From Halorubrum rubrum (GTDB taxonomy: Archaea > Halobacteriota > Halobacteria > Halobacteriales > Haloferacaceae): 64,000 nucleotides of DNA. The notes beneath the pieces were generated by a model. That model worked only from the letters and a program-made list of their open reading frames with translations, was not told where the DNA came from and searched no databases. The stretch's first letter is position 1. Each line of letters starts with the position of its first letter. Both the position numbers and the translations under genes were made by a program. Shown in pieces: positions 7,795-17,142 of the stretch. The stretch is taken from contig NZ_JANHDM010000002.1 of assembly GCF_024494685.1 (NCBI RefSeq), positions 330,999 to 394,998 of the forward strand, in the 5' to 3' direction.

Positions 7795-7920
7795 CCGCGA
7801 GCGAAGCGAGCGGTTCACCGCCGGCGAGGCGACCGCCGAGCCGGCGGCTTTTTCCCTCCAGGTTTTTCGAGGAGCGGTCCCCGAAGCGAACGAAGTGAGC
7901 GAGGGGACCCGACGAGAAAA
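7795..7920 (+). repeat. Second hairpin-rich block (element E)
   Basis: Unlike copies A-D in sequence. It has a hairpin in CCGCGAGCGAAGCGAGCGG (7795-7813), a GC-rich stem GCCGGC...GCCGGC (7820-7845), a T-rich CTTTTTCCCTCCAGGTTTTT, and a long stem GGTCCCC (7876-7882) with GGGGACC (7903-7909) enclosing GAAGCGAACGAAGTGAGCGA. It ends in GAGAAAAAGG, complementary to the earlier CTTTTTC. It lies directly upstream of the DUF5809 start, so it may form part of that gene's leader. Confidence 0.6.
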
Positions 7921-7965
7921 AGGTGGAATCGAACGCCCTTTTCCCCTCGACGGCAACGGCCCCGT

Positions 7966-8475
7966 ATGGAAACGAGGGGCGTGTTCGCGCTGGCGACCCG
8001 CGAGGAGGCGAGAGAGCGCTACGAGGCGGTCGGCCCGGCGGCGCGGGTGATCGTCCGGGAGACGGCCAAGGCGATGGAGTTCGACGCCGACGAGTACGAC
8101 GAGCGCGTCACCTCGGCGGTGGTCGAGACCGCCCGCGACGCGACCTTCGCCGAACTGCTCGTCGTCCACCTCGCCGACCGGGACGAGTACGACGCGTGGC
8201 TCGCGGGGAGCGAGTTCGACCCCGACGACGTCGTCGAACTCGGCTCCGACCACGTCGACCGGGTCGCCTGGCACCCAGTCCCCTTCGCCGGGACCGTGAT
8301 CGCGACCACGTTCCAGGAGGGCCCCGACGCGGCCGCGAGCACCCTCCGACGCAACGCGTTCGGCCGGGTGTACCGCGACGTATTCGAGGGCGGCGGCGGC
8401 AGCGAGGGTGACGGGTCAGACGTCGATGAGTCCGACGCCGACGCGGCCGATGTCGACACGGACGGCGACGAATAA
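7966..8475 (+). CDS. DUF5809 family protein
   Basis: 169 residues from ATG at 7966 (METRGVFALATREEARERYE). The core includes VIVRETAKAMEFDADEYDERV, VVHLADRDEYDAWLAGSEFD and VAWHPVPFAGTVIATTFQEG, and it ends in an acidic tail. The family is haloarchaeal with no assigned role; fold and length suggest a small soluble cytoplasmic protein. The in-frame reading upstream of 7966 passes through the repeats and is not coding. The partner DUF5810 gene lies upstream on the same strand. Confidence 0.82.
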   Translation: METRGVFALATREEARERYEAVGPAARVIVRETAKAMEFDADEYDERVTSAVVETARDATFAELLVVHLADRDEYDAWLAGSEFDPDDVVELGSDHVDRVAWHPVPFAGTVIATTFQEGPDAAASTLRRNAFGRVYRDVFEGGGGSEGDGSDVDESDADAADVDTDGDE

Positions 8476-8545
8476 CACCGGCTCGCGGTCGTTCGCGGCG
8501 CGGATCCGACACACACCTTAGGTAGCTGTGGGGCGTAGGCGATTC

Positions 8546-9649
8546 ATGCCCAACCGATCGACCGCGGTCGCCCTCCTCGCGGCGGTCGCGTCCCTGATCG
8601 CTATCGCCGTCCGGCCGGTCGCCGCGCACGTCGACTACGTCACCGAGGACTTCGGCGACCCGGTGGACGCGGTCGCGTTCCTCGTCGAGGTGCTCTCGGA
8701 CCCGTTCAACGCCGCGGTGTTCGGCGGCTCCGGTCTCGCCGTCGTCGCCGGGATCGCGACGTACCTGTGGGTGCGGCCGACGATCCGCGACGTGGTCGTC
8801 CTCCGGGAGACGCTCGTCGGGTACGGCGACCTGGTTCCGTGGATGCTGCGGCTGTCGATCGGCCTCCCGCTCGTCGGGGCGGGCTTCCAGGGGTACCTGT
8901 TCGCCCCGACGCTGACGTTCGATCCCGCCTCGAGCCCCCTCCTCCGGGTGCTCTTCATCGGGATCGGCTTCTGCGTCCTCTTCGGCCTCGCGACCCGGAT
9001 CGTCTCCGCGGTCGGCCTGCTGACGTTCGCGTGGGTCCTCCTGGCGGTCGATCCGGGCGTCGTCATCGCGATGGAGTACGTCCCCGTCCTGCTCGCGCTG
9101 CTCGTCCTCGGCGGCGGCCGGCCGAGCGCGGACGACATGCTCCTGGAGGTCGCGAGCACGCCCGGCACCTACTACGGCCGGATCGACCCGGTCCACCACC
9201 TGAAGGCGTTCCTCGACGAGTCGGCGGCCCCCCTTCGCGAGTACGTCCCGACGCTCCTCCGGGTCGGCATGGGCGTCACGTTCGTCTACCTCGGCCTGAT
9301 CCAGAAGCTGGCGGACCCCGCGAGCGGCCTGCTCGTCGTCGAGAAGTACGACCTGACCGCGGTCGTCCCCGTCGACGCCGGCCTCTGGGTCGTCGGCGCG
9401 GGCGTGACCGAGATCGCGGTCGGGCTCGCGCTGATCGCGGGCTTCTTCACCCGCGGCGCGGCCGCGGTCTCGTTCGTCCTCTTCACGACCACGCTGTTCG
9501 GACTCCCGGACGACCCCGTGTTGGCCCACGTCGCGCTCTTCGGGCTGGCGTCGGCCGTCTTCACGCTGGGATCGGGGCCGCTCTCGTTCGACCGGTGGTT
9601 CGGTCGCCCCGCCCTCGCCGACGGCGAGTCCGTGATCCCCGCGGACTGA
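8546..9649 (+). CDS. DoxX-family multi-span membrane protein
   Basis: 367 residues from ATG 8546. Signal-like first segment (STAVALLAAVASLIAIAVRPVAA), an exposed stretch, then about eight hydrophobic helices. Two DoxX-like four-helix units can be seen: about 85-210 (VPWMLRLSIGLPLVGAGFQG) and about 240-350 (TLLRVGMGVTFVYLGLIQKL, GLALIAGFFTRGAAAVSFVL). DoxX proteins are membrane redox or quinone-linked proteins; the substrate is unknown here. A GTG 18 nt upstream is in frame, but the ATG fits the hydrophobic start better. Confidence 0.8.
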   Translation: MPNRSTAVALLAAVASLIAIAVRPVAAHVDYVTEDFGDPVDAVAFLVEVLSDPFNAAVFGGSGLAVVAGIATYLWVRPTIRDVVVLRETLVGYGDLVPWMLRLSIGLPLVGAGFQGYLFAPTLTFDPASSPLLRVLFIGIGFCVLFGLATRIVSAVGLLTFAWVLLAVDPGVVIAMEYVPVLLALLVLGGGRPSADDMLLEVASTPGTYYGRIDPVHHLKAFLDESAAPLREYVPTLLRVGMGVTFVYLGLIQKLADPASGLLVVEKYDLTAVVPVDAGLWVVGAGVTEIAVGLALIAGFFTRGAAAVSFVLFTTTLFGLPDDPVLAHVALFGLASAVFTLGSGPLSFDRWFGRPALADGESVIPAD

Positions 9650-9753
9650 GCGATCGGGATCGGCCGACTCCACCGCCGACCTCACCCGAACTCTCCTCCG
9701 CCCCCCGAGCCCCCTCGGCCCACGCTTATGACCCGGCGGGTCGTGTCCCGCGT

Positions 9754-11046
9754 ATGGACGTAGACATCGGCAACGCCCTGGACGCCCGGCCGGGGCTCAC
9801 GGAGGGGACGCTCGACCGGCTCGACGGCCGGGTCGCGGCCGCCCACGACCGGATCGCGCGCGGAATGGCGGACGACGAGTTCGGCTACGCCTCGCTTAAT
9901 TTGCCCGAGACGGCCGACTCGGCGGCGATCCGAGCCGCGGTCGAGCCGTTCGGCGAGCCGGAGGCGGTCCTCACGGTCGGGATCGGCGGGAGCGCGCTCG
10001 GCGCGGCGACGCTCGCGGACGCCCTCGAGAGCGACGTGGACGCGTACTTCCTCGACAACGTCGACCCCGACGCCGTCGACGCGCTGCTCGCCGACCTCCC
10101 GCTCGCTGACGTCGTTCTCAACGTGGTCTCGCGATCGGGGACCACGGCGGAGACGCTCGCGAACTTCCTCGTCGTCCGCGAGGCGATGGACGCGGCGGGC
10201 GTCGACTGGACCGATCGCACCCTCGTCACGACCGGCGAGGAGGGGAACCTCCGACGGCTGGCGGAGACCCACGACCTCCCCGCGCTCGACGTGCCCGAGG
10301 GGGTTCCCGGCCGGTTCTCCGTCCTCTCGACGGTCGGGCTCGCGGTCGCGGCGCTCCAGGGTCACGACGTCGAGGCGGTGCTTGCGGGGGGAAGCGACGG
10401 GATGGACGCGCTCGCGGGGTCGCTGTTCGAGTCGCCCGCCTACGCCTACGGCGCGACGACGTACGCGCTCGCGGAGCGGGGCGCGCTCACGAACGCGTTC
10501 ATGCCGTACGCGGAGTCGCTGGAGACGTTCGCGGAGTGGTTCGCCCAGCTGTGGGCCGAGAGCCTCGGCAAGGACGGACTGGGGCAGACGCCCGCCCGCG
10601 CGCTCGGCGCGACCGACCAGCACTCCCAGCTTCAGCTCTACCGCGCCGGTCCGGCCGACAAACTCGTGACGCTCGTCCGGCCGACCGAGCGCGCCGACGC
10701 GCCGATCCCCGAGACCGACCTCGACGGGCTCTCCTACCTCGGCGGCTCCTCGCTCGGCGACCTGCTCGACGCGGAGTTCGCGGCGACGGAGGCGAGCCTC
10801 GCGGCCGCGGACGTTCCCAACGTTCGGATCGAGATCGACCGCGTCGACGAGCGAAGCCTCGGCGAGCTGCTGTACGGGATGGAGGCCGCCTGCGTACTCT
10901 ACGGCGAACTCGCGAGCGTCTCGACGTTCACCCAGCCGGCGGTCGAGTGGGGCAAGAAGGCGGCTCGCGGCCTGCTCGGCGGCGGCGACTTCGCCGAGGC
11001 CGAAGCGGTCGCCGACAAGCGGGAGTTCCGGATCGACGGGGCTTGA
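9754..11046 (+). CDS. pgi: Glucose-6-phosphate isomerase
   Basis: 430 residues. Interconverts glucose-6-phosphate and fructose-6-phosphate. Family motifs: VLTVGIGGSALGAATLADAL, NVVSRSGTTAETLANFLVV, FSVLSTVGLAVAAL, LGKDGLGQTPARALGATDQHSQLQLY and the C-terminal FTQPAVEWGKKAARGLL carrying the conserved lysine. Haloarchaea use it mainly in gluconeogenesis and sugar interconversion. The long in-frame extension upstream overlaps the DoxX gene and is not coding. CTTATGACC lies about 26 nt before the ATG, so the transcript is probably leaderless. Confidence 0.97.
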   Translation: MDVDIGNALDARPGLTEGTLDRLDGRVAAAHDRIARGMADDEFGYASLNLPETADSAAIRAAVEPFGEPEAVLTVGIGGSALGAATLADALESDVDAYFLDNVDPDAVDALLADLPLADVVLNVVSRSGTTAETLANFLVVREAMDAAGVDWTDRTLVTTGEEGNLRRLAETHDLPALDVPEGVPGRFSVLSTVGLAVAALQGHDVEAVLAGGSDGMDALAGSLFESPAYAYGATTYALAERGALTNAFMPYAESLETFAEWFAQLWAESLGKDGLGQTPARALGATDQHSQLQLYRAGPADKLVTLVRPTERADAPIPETDLDGLSYLGGSSLGDLLDAEFAATEASLAAADVPNVRIEIDRVDERSLGELLYGMEAACVLYGELASVSTFTQPAVEWGKKAARGLLGGGDFAEAEAVADKREFRIDGA

Positions 11047-11135
11047 AGCTCCCGTCCGGGGTCGGCACGACGAAGCTCCCTCGAACGCGAGCCGGTTCCG
11101 GTGTGCCTAAAGGCACGTCCCCCCTACGCCCGGCG

Positions 11136-11861
11136 ATGACAGTCGATCGGGCGACGCTGATCGAGCGGGGGGTCCACGTCGCCAGCGCGGTCCTCGCGCT
11201 CCTGTTCACGCTGGTCATCGCCGGCCTGCTGACGGAACTGGCCACCTCCCTCGCACTGCGGAGCGGCGTCGTCGCCGAGGACACCAACGCGTTCACGCTC
11301 CTCCGGACGGTCGTGAGCTTCGCGGGCTTTCTTCCCGGCGTGGTGGGGTACCTCGCCATCACCGACCAACGGACTCTCGTTTCGATCTCCCAGCCTTCAG
11401 TACGGGAGATCGGGATCGTCGCGGTGGCCGCGATCGTCCTCTACGGGATCCAGATCGCCCTCCTGTTCGCACTCCAAGCGCTCGGGCTCGGGACCGGACG
11501 GAACTCGGCGACGGTGGCCGCCGGCGACCCGGTCGCCTACTACGCCGCGATGATCGCCGTCTCGATCCTGCTCGTCGGCCCCGCCGAGGAGCTGCTGCTC
11601 CGCGGCGTCGTCCAAGGCGGGCTGCGCCGGTCGTTCGACGCCGCCCCGGCGATCCTGATCGCGGCCGTCCTGTTCGGCGCGCTCCACGGGAACGTCGACG
11701 GGACCCTCACCGAACAGGTCGCGTACATGGGCGTGACGGTGATCCTCGGGTCGCTACTCGGCCTGCTCTACGAGCGAACGGAGAACGTGCTCGTGCCGGG
11801 ACTCGCCCACGGGCTGTACAACGCGATCATCTTCGCGGGGCTCCTCGGGGGCGCGCTCTGA
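11136..11861 (+). CDS. CPBP-family intramembrane metalloprotease
   Basis: 241 residues with six to seven hydrophobic helices. The CPBP/Abi signature is clear: VGPAEELLLRGVVQGGLRR (motif 1 EExxxR), FGALHGNVDG (motif 2) and VPGLAHGLYNAIIF (motif 3 HxxxN). Relatives include Rce1 prenyl-protein proteases and bacteriocin-immunity proteins; the substrate is unknown. It ends 46 nt before the convergent MscS gene. Confidence 0.9.
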   Translation: MTVDRATLIERGVHVASAVLALLFTLVIAGLLTELATSLALRSGVVAEDTNAFTLLRTVVSFAGFLPGVVGYLAITDQRTLVSISQPSVREIGIVAVAAIVLYGIQIALLFALQALGLGTGRNSATVAAGDPVAYYAAMIAVSILLVGPAEELLLRGVVQGGLRRSFDAAPAILIAAVLFGALHGNVDGTLTEQVAYMGVTVILGSLLGLLYERTENVLVPGLAHGLYNAIIFAGLLGGAL

Positions 11862-11907
11862 GATCGGCGTCGGTCCGGCTCGCGCGTCGGTCGCTTCCGG
11901 CTCCGGA

Positions 11908-12795
11908 TCACTCGCCGTCCGAACGCTCCGTGACGGTGACCTCGCCCGAGAGCGACTGCGCGGACGGGGGCGCGATCGTGATCCCCTCCTCGTCGAACCG
12001 GCGTTTCACCAGCCGGCGGAAGTCCGACCGGAGCGTCACGACGTCCCTGTCGCCGGGGTCGTCGACCCACAGCTCCGCCTGTACCGTGATCGCGTTCTCC
12101 CCGAGTTCGCAGACGCGCGCGTTCGGCGCCGGCTCCTCGAGGATCGACTCCTGCTCGGTCGCGACCGCTCGAAGCTCCATCAGCGCCAGTTCGACGTCCT
12201 CGTCGTAGGCGACGTACACCGTCTCCGTGATCCGATAGGTGTCCCGTCCGTAGGGTCGGGTGAGCGCGTTGCTCGTGAGCTCGGTGTTCGGCACCGCGAT
12301 CGTCTCGTTGTTCGGCGTCCGGACCCGCGTCACGCGGAAGTCGACCGCCTCGACGGTGCCCTCCCCGCCCGGCCACGCGATCCAGTCGCCGACGTTGAAG
12401 TCGGGGTCGGCCACGAGGAAGATCCCGCTGATGAGCGACCCGAACACCTGCTGGCCGGCGATGCCGAAGACGAACGTGACGGCCGCGATGACGATCGCCG
12501 AGTCGGTGAGCACGCTCCCGTAGCCGGCGGCGATCACGCCCGTCAGCGTCGCGAACCCGATCAGCGCCACCCGGAGGTACGTCTTCACCGCGGACTCGAT
12601 CGTGGGGTTGTTGCGGTTGCGCGCCCGCACGATCCGGATCACGGACGGCACGACGACGACTTGGCCAACGAGGTAGACGACCCCGAGCGCGAAGAAGAAC
12701 CAGAACAGCTCCGAGAACACGCGATCGTACGCCGACACGAGTTCGGTGACCCATCTCGGCAGCGACGTCCCGCCGGTCGCGCTCTGGCCGATCAT
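11908..12795 (-). CDS. MscS-type mechanosensitive ion channel
   Basis: 295 residues from ATG 12795 (MIGQSATGGTSLPRWV). Three predicted TM helices; the pore-lining TM3 region is IVIAAVTFVFGIAGQQVFGSLISGIFLV (core FGIAGQQVFGSLISGIFLV), followed by the beta domain (FNVGDWIAWPGGEGTVEAVD, VRTPNNETIAVPNTEL) and a C-terminal alpha/beta domain. It releases solutes on hypo-osmotic shock, relevant to a salt-lake archaeon. The 41 extra in-frame residues upstream are Arg-rich and unlikely to be translated. Confidence 0.93.
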   Translation of the reverse strand: MIGQSATGGTSLPRWVTELVSAYDRVFSELFWFFFALGVVYLVGQVVVVPSVIRIVRARNRNNPTIESAVKTYLRVALIGFATLTGVIAAGYGSVLTDSAIVIAAVTFVFGIAGQQVFGSLISGIFLVADPDFNVGDWIAWPGGEGTVEAVDFRVTRVRTPNNETIAVPNTELTSNALTRPYGRDTYRITETVYVAYDEDVELALMELRAVATEQESILEEPAPNARVCELGENAITVQAELWVDDPGDRDVVTLRSDFRRLVKRRFDEEGITIAPPSAQSLSGEVTVTERSDGE

Positions 12796-13117
12796 ACCGA
12801 CGCGTCGCGGCGCACCGACAAAAAGCCCGGATCGGCGGGAGATCGAGAGCCGATCGACGCCTCGACGTTCCACGCGGCCGATCGAGGCGTGTCGTCGCTC
12901 TCGCCGCCGGGACGTCACTCCGGACGTCTACGTACCGATTCGTACGGCTATGGAGCGTCGAGGAACGTCTCCTCTCACACGGTGTGATATATATCCCTCA
13001 CTACCTGTATGTGATCATCCGTGTGGTACGATCCGATCAGATACCTCGTACCTCCTCGATTCGGCGCTATAATCCTATTATAAACGGCTTTTATCCGGTT
13101 TCGCGACGGTCCACGTG
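12796..13117 (+). promoter_or_regulatory. Regulatory region of the pst operon
   Basis: 322 nt without a gene between divergent mscS and pstS. It holds a perfect inverted repeat TCACAC-G-GTGTGA (12975-12987) directly against TATATAT, a second inverted repeat GGTACGA (13025-13031) / TCGTACC (13046-13052), and further AT-rich boxes ATTATAAAC (about 13078-13086) and CTTTTATCC (13088-13096), the last about 27 nt before the pstS ATG. Two promoters with operator-like palindromes would fit phosphate control; binding is inferred. Confidence 0.65.
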
Positions 13118-14314
13118 ATGGCACAAGAAGAGCGTCTGGCGGACCTGGTGTCGCGTCGCAAGATCCTCGTGACGACCGGTGCGGTCGGAGCCGCGGGCTT
13201 GGCCGGCTGTAGCGGCTCGTCGGGCGGCAGCGGGAGCGGCGACGGGGAGAGCGGTGACGACGGGAGCGGCGACGGGGGAAGCGGTGACGACGGGAGCGGA
13301 GACGGGGGAAGCGGTGACGACGGGAGCGGGGACGGCGGCGACGGCGAGGACGAGGAGGGAAGCGCGGACGTCTCGCCCCTGACCGCGGACGGGTCCTCGA
13401 CGGTGTACCCGATCACGAGCCTCGCGGGGTCGCTCTGGAACGGGAACGCCCCGGCGGACGACGAGGAGTACTGGGGTCCGGACCAGTACGGCATCGACAC
13501 GGACCAGAACATGGCCGACTACTGGGCGGGCCTCTACGGGTTCGAGCCCAGCGGCGAGGAGGGGACGCCGCCGTTCTTCACCAGTATCGGCCTCAACCAC
13601 ACCGGGGTCGGGCTCGAGAAGTTAGAGCGCGGCCAGGTCGACATCGGCGACGCGTCCGCGCCCGTCAGCGCGGAGTTCCCCGACCGGAGCGAGGAGGAGC
13701 TCGAACCGTTCACGGACCACGTCGTCGCGGTCGACGCCCAGCCCATCGTCGTCAGTCGGGAGATCTACGACGCCGGCGTCACGGAGCTCACCCTCGAGGA
13801 CGTCCAGGGCATCTACCAGGGGGAGATCACCAACTGGTCCGAGCTCGACGGCCCCGACCGCGAGATCAACGCCGTCGGCCGCGCCGAGGGCTCCGGGACC
13901 GACACGTCGTTCCGCGTCAACGTCCTCGGCGACCCGGACGCGTCGATGGACGGCGTCGACGTCCGCCAGGGCCAGAACCAGCAGGTCGCGTCGACGATCG
14001 GCAACACGGACAACTCCATCGCGTACATCGCGCTGGCGTTCCTCGAACCCGACGGCGACGTGCCGCCGGTCGCGCTCACCATCGAGGGCACCACGTACGA
14101 GTACGGTGAGAACCTCGGCACGCTCGATTACCCGCTCTCTCGCGCGCTCCACACGTACACCTGGGACGGCACCTCCGACAAGGAGGCGGCGTTCATCCGG
14201 ATGATCCTCAGCGAGTACGGACAGACGATGTTCGTCGAGCCGAACAACTACCTCCCGCTCGAGGAGGAGTTCCGCCAGGAGCAGATCGACGCGCTTCCGG
14301 AGCCGTCGGCGTAA
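13118..14314 (+). CDS. pstS: Phosphate ABC transporter substrate-binding protein PstS
   Basis: 398 residues from ATG 13118 (a GTG directly before it is also possible). Twin-arginine signal with lipobox: SRRKILVTTGAVGAAGLAGC, so it is exported folded by Tat and anchored as a lipoprotein. A Ser/Gly/Asp linker built of 10-residue repeats follows (45-75), then the phosphate-binding domain with TADGSSTVYPITS, QVDIGDASAPVS, VVAVDAQPIVVS, EITNWSELDG and RAEGSGTDTSFR. First gene of pstSCAB-phoU. Confidence 0.97.
   Translation: MAQEERLADLVSRRKILVTTGAVGAAGLAGCSGSSGGSGSGDGESGDDGSGDGGSGDDGSGDGGSGDDGSGDGGDGEDEEGSADVSPLTADGSSTVYPITSLAGSLWNGNAPADDEEYWGPDQYGIDTDQNMADYWAGLYGFEPSGEEGTPPFFTSIGLNHTGVGLEKLERGQVDIGDASAPVSAEFPDRSEEELEPFTDHVVAVDAQPIVVSREIYDAGVTELTLEDVQGIYQGEITNWSELDGPDREINAVGRAEGSGTDTSFRVNVLGDPDASMDGVDVRQGQNQQVASTIGNTDNSIAYIALAFLEPDGDVPPVALTIEGTTYEYGENLGTLDYPLSRALHTYTWDGTSDKEAAFIRMILSEYGQTMFVEPNNYLPLEEEFRQEQIDALPEPSA
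13251..13340 (+). repeat. 30-bp tandem repeat coding the PstS linker
   Basis: Three near-identical 30-bp units starting at 13251, 13281 and 13311 (each opening GCGGTGACGACGGGAGCGG) encode the repeated SGDDGSGDGG linker between lipid anchor and binding domain. Differences are one or two bases. The unit number is likely to vary between strains. Confidence 0.8.
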
Positions 14315-14473
14315 CGCCGAGGTCTCGCGGTGCGCCGTTCTGGGGCGCGCCGGTCTCCGGCGGTTCCGCGCCGACGTCCGACCGACGCGGCGATCCATCT
14401 TTCGGACTACGAGAAGGCCATTCATGATTCAGTATACGAACGAGCCGTTCACCGATCCAACAGAGACGAACGA

Positions 14474-15586
14474 ATGAGAATTAGCAACACTAGCATCGCC
14501 GGCTTCGAGGGACGTAGCGTCGCGGACGCGGACCGTGGGGTCCTCCTCACCGGTCTCGTGGGCGGGGGGTGTCTCCTCGTCGCGTTCGGGCTCTTCCTCT
14601 CGAACTCGACGCTGACCGTCGTCCCCGTCGTCGGATTCCTCGGAGCGACGACGTACGGGTGGTTCAACCACCAGGCGGCCACCGTCAAGTCCGTGACCTT
14701 CCTCGCGACGGTCGCGACGACCGTCGTGCTCGGTCTCATCTCGGTGTTCCTGATCGCGCGCGCGGTACCGGTGTTCCAGCACATGGGGGTCCGGATCTTC
14801 GGACTCACCGACCCGGTCCGCGTGTTCGGTATCACCCTCCTTCCCGGAGTCGGGGAGCTCTGGAGCACGAGCGGGGACGTCTACTCGCTGACGCCGATGG
14901 TCTGGGGAACGCTGATGACGACGGTCATCGCGATGCTCGTCGCCGGTCCGCTCGGGGTCGCGGGAGCGATCTTCATCGCGGAGATCGCCCCGCCGGTCGT
15001 GCGGGAATCGGTGAAACCCGGCATCGAGATACTCGCGGGCATCCCCTCGATCGTGTACGGGTGGCTCGGGTTCGTCCTGATCTCGCCGTTCGTCTACGAG
15101 CACCTCGGCACTCCCGGACTCGGGAACATGGCCATCGTCGGCGTGGTCATCGGCCTGATGGCGCTGCCGACCGTCGTCTCCGTGGCCGAGGACGCCCTCA
15201 CGAGCGTCCCGAACTCCATGAAGGACGGCTCGTTGGCGCTCGGCGCGACCGACTGGCAGACGATCAAGGGGATCACGATGCCGGCGTCGTTCTCGGGCGT
15301 CTCGGCGGCGGTCCTGCTGGGCGTGGGGCGGGCCGTCGGCGAGACGATGGCCGCCACCGTGATCTTATCGAACGTGGTCAAGCTGCCGGAGCCGCTGTAC
15401 AACGTCTTCGGGAACACCATCTCGCTGACCAGTCTCATCGCGAGTCAGTACGGTAACGCCGACGGGATGCACATGCAGGCGCTGTTCGCGGCCGGCGTGG
15501 TCCTCTTCGTCTCCGTGATGGTCCTCAGCGTCGTCTCACAGACCATCGAAGCGCGAATGAAGCGAAAGCTGGAGGGCCAGGCGTGA
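14474..15586 (+). CDS. pstC: Phosphate ABC transporter permease PstC
   Basis: 370 residues. Extra N-terminal hydrophobic helices (LLTGLVGGGCLLVAFGLFL and neighbours) precede the standard permease part. Permease signatures: PMVWGTLMTTVIAMLVAGPL, GIEILAGIPSIVYGW, the EAA-like loop SMKDGSLALGATDWQTIKGI and VLLGVGRAVGETMAATVIL. The stop overlaps the pstA GTG as GTGA. The 159-nt gap after pstS has no recognisable gene. Confidence 0.96.
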   Translation: MRISNTSIAGFEGRSVADADRGVLLTGLVGGGCLLVAFGLFLSNSTLTVVPVVGFLGATTYGWFNHQAATVKSVTFLATVATTVVLGLISVFLIARAVPVFQHMGVRIFGLTDPVRVFGITLLPGVGELWSTSGDVYSLTPMVWGTLMTTVIAMLVAGPLGVAGAIFIAEIAPPVVRESVKPGIEILAGIPSIVYGWLGFVLISPFVYEHLGTPGLGNMAIVGVVIGLMALPTVVSVAEDALTSVPNSMKDGSLALGATDWQTIKGITMPASFSGVSAAVLLGVGRAVGETMAATVILSNVVKLPEPLYNVFGNTISLTSLIASQYGNADGMHMQALFAAGVVLFVSVMVLSVVSQTIEARMKRKLEGQA

Positions 15587-17142
15587 GCACCGCTACTCGC
15601 CACTCGCTCCGGAGCGACCAGAGCGAGGCGTTCACCCGGCTGACCGACGGCGTCGTCGGCGTCGGAATCACCGTCATCAGCCTGTCGGTCCTCGCCGTCG
15701 GCCGCGTCGTCACCGGCGACACCGCCGCCTTCGGTCTCGGCGCGTTCGAGTGGATCGCGCTCGCGCTCGCCGCGATGGGATCGACGGTCGTCGCCCTCGG
15801 CGTCGGCTCGTTCGTCGGCACCTTCGAGACCAACCCCGAAGAGCGCGGGACCGTCGGCCCCGCGCTCGGATTCGGCGGGATCGCGTTCGCCGCGGGCGGC
15901 CTGACGGCGTCACAGACGCTCGGTCTCCCGCTCGTCGCCTCGCTGGCGGCCGCACTGGTCGCGGGGCTGGCCGTCGGCGGGTTCGTCACGCTCGCTCGCG
16001 AGGACCTCGGGACGACGCTCCCCGCGGGCGGGTTCGCACTGTTCGTCGGGGCGCTCGTCCTCACCGACGTCTTGGCCGCCGGCTGGACCTGGGCTCCCGA
16101 GGGGTTCTCGGTGACGTTCCCCGGGTACATGGTCGTCCCGGTGCTCGCGGGACTGGCGGCGCTCGTCGCCTGCTGGGCGGCGGTGTCGGCCCGGAGCGGG
16201 TTCGGCGCCGCGGGGCGTCAGTCGGCGGCGTACTTCCTCGTCGGACTCAACGCGATCGGCATGCTCGTCGTCCTGGCCACGCTGATACTTTTCATCGGCG
16301 TGAAGGGATTCGGCCGGGCGACCCAGGGGATCGCCTTCGACCCGCTCGCCCTCGAGTTCCGCTGGCCGTTCGTCATGGACGGGTACAACTTCCGGCCGGA
16401 CCAGCCCAACGGCGTCTTCCCCGCCGTCGTCGGGACGGTGTGGCTCGTGATCGGCGCCGTCCTCGTCGGCGTCCCGCTGGCCGTCGGCGCGGCCGTCTTC
16501 CTCTCGGAGTACGCCGAGCGCGGTCGGTTCACGCAGCTGGTCGAGGTCGCGACGAACGGTCTCTGGAGCACGCCGAGCGTCGTCTTCGGCCTGTTCGGCT
16601 ACGCGTTCCTCGTCCCCCGGTTCGGCAACACGACGTCGCTGCTCGCGGGGATGATGGTTCTCGGGTTCATGCTCCTCCCGCTGGTGACGATCACCAGTCG
16701 GGAGGCGATCAAGGCCGTCCCCGACGAGTACCGCGACGCCAGCGCCGCGCTCGGGGTGAGCCAGTGGGAGACCATCCGGAGCGTCGTCGTCCCGACGGCG
16801 CTCCCTGGCATCGTCACCGGCGTCATCCTCGGCGTCGGCAGGATCGCGGGGGAGACGGCGCCGATCCTGCTCGTGATGGCCGGCGGCCTGCGCGACGACG
16901 CGCCGAGCGTGCTGGGATCGTTCCAGTTCGTCGCGCGCCCCCCGTTCGTCGTCAACGACGCGCTCCTCCAGAGCGCGCCGGCGCTGCCGTATCAGCTCTA
17001 CGCGACGATCACGGCGGGCGTGAGCGGAAACGAGGAGTTCGGCTGGGCGACCGCGTTCGTCCTTCTGGCCGTCGTCTTGAGCTTCTACGCGATCGGCGTC
17101 GGCACCCGTATCTACTTCCGGCGGAGGTTACAGCATGAGTAA
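15583..17142 (+). CDS. pstA: Phosphate ABC transporter permease PstA
   Basis: 519 residues, longer than bacterial PstA (about 290), because of a roughly 200-residue N-terminal block of extra hydrophobic helices. The C-terminal permease has [20 protein letters not shown], the EAA-like [20 protein letters not shown] and [21 protein letters not shown]. It starts at GTG inside the pstC stop and ends overlapping the pstB start by 8 nt, showing tight coupling. Confidence 0.95.
   Translation: MSTATRHSLRSDQSEAFTRLTDGVVGVGITVISLSVLAVGRVVTGDTAAFGLGAFEWIALALAAMGSTVVALGVGSFVGTFETNPEERGTVGPALGFGGIAFAAGGLTASQTLGLPLVASLAAALVAGLAVGGFVTLAREDLGTTLPAGGFALFVGALVLTDVLAAGWTWAPEGFSVTFPGYMVVPVLAGLAALVACWAAVSARSGFGAAGRQSAAYFLVGLNAIGMLVVLATLILFIGVKGFGRATQGIAFDPLALEFRWPFVMDGYNFRPDQPNGVFPAVVGTVWLVIGAVLVGVPLAVGAAVFLSEYAERGRFTQLVEVATNGLWSTPSVVFGLFGYAFLVPRFGNTTSLLAGMMVLGFMLLPLVTITSREAIKAVPDEYRDASAALGVSQWETIRSVVVPTALPGIVTGVILGVGRIAGETAPILLVMAGGLRDDAPSVLGSFQFVARPPFVVNDALLQSAPALPYQLYATITAGVSGNEEFGWATAFVLLAVVLSFYAIGVGTRIYFRRRLQHE

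Larger units (their letters stand above)
7350..7965. other. Gene-free stretch holding repeat copy A and a second hairpin block
   Basis: 616 nt between the DUF5810 and DUF5809 genes. 7472-7757 is one copy of the dispersed structured repeat and 7795-7920 is a different hairpin-rich block. Open frames through it are Arg/Ser/Pro-rich and look spurious. The first 120 nt show nothing recognisable. Confidence 0.7.

Noticed and set aside
8108..9685. 525-residue minus-strand frame opposite the DoxX gene
   Set aside because: Asp/Arg/Glu alternating composition is typical of an antisense shadow; the plus strand encodes a convincing membrane protein.
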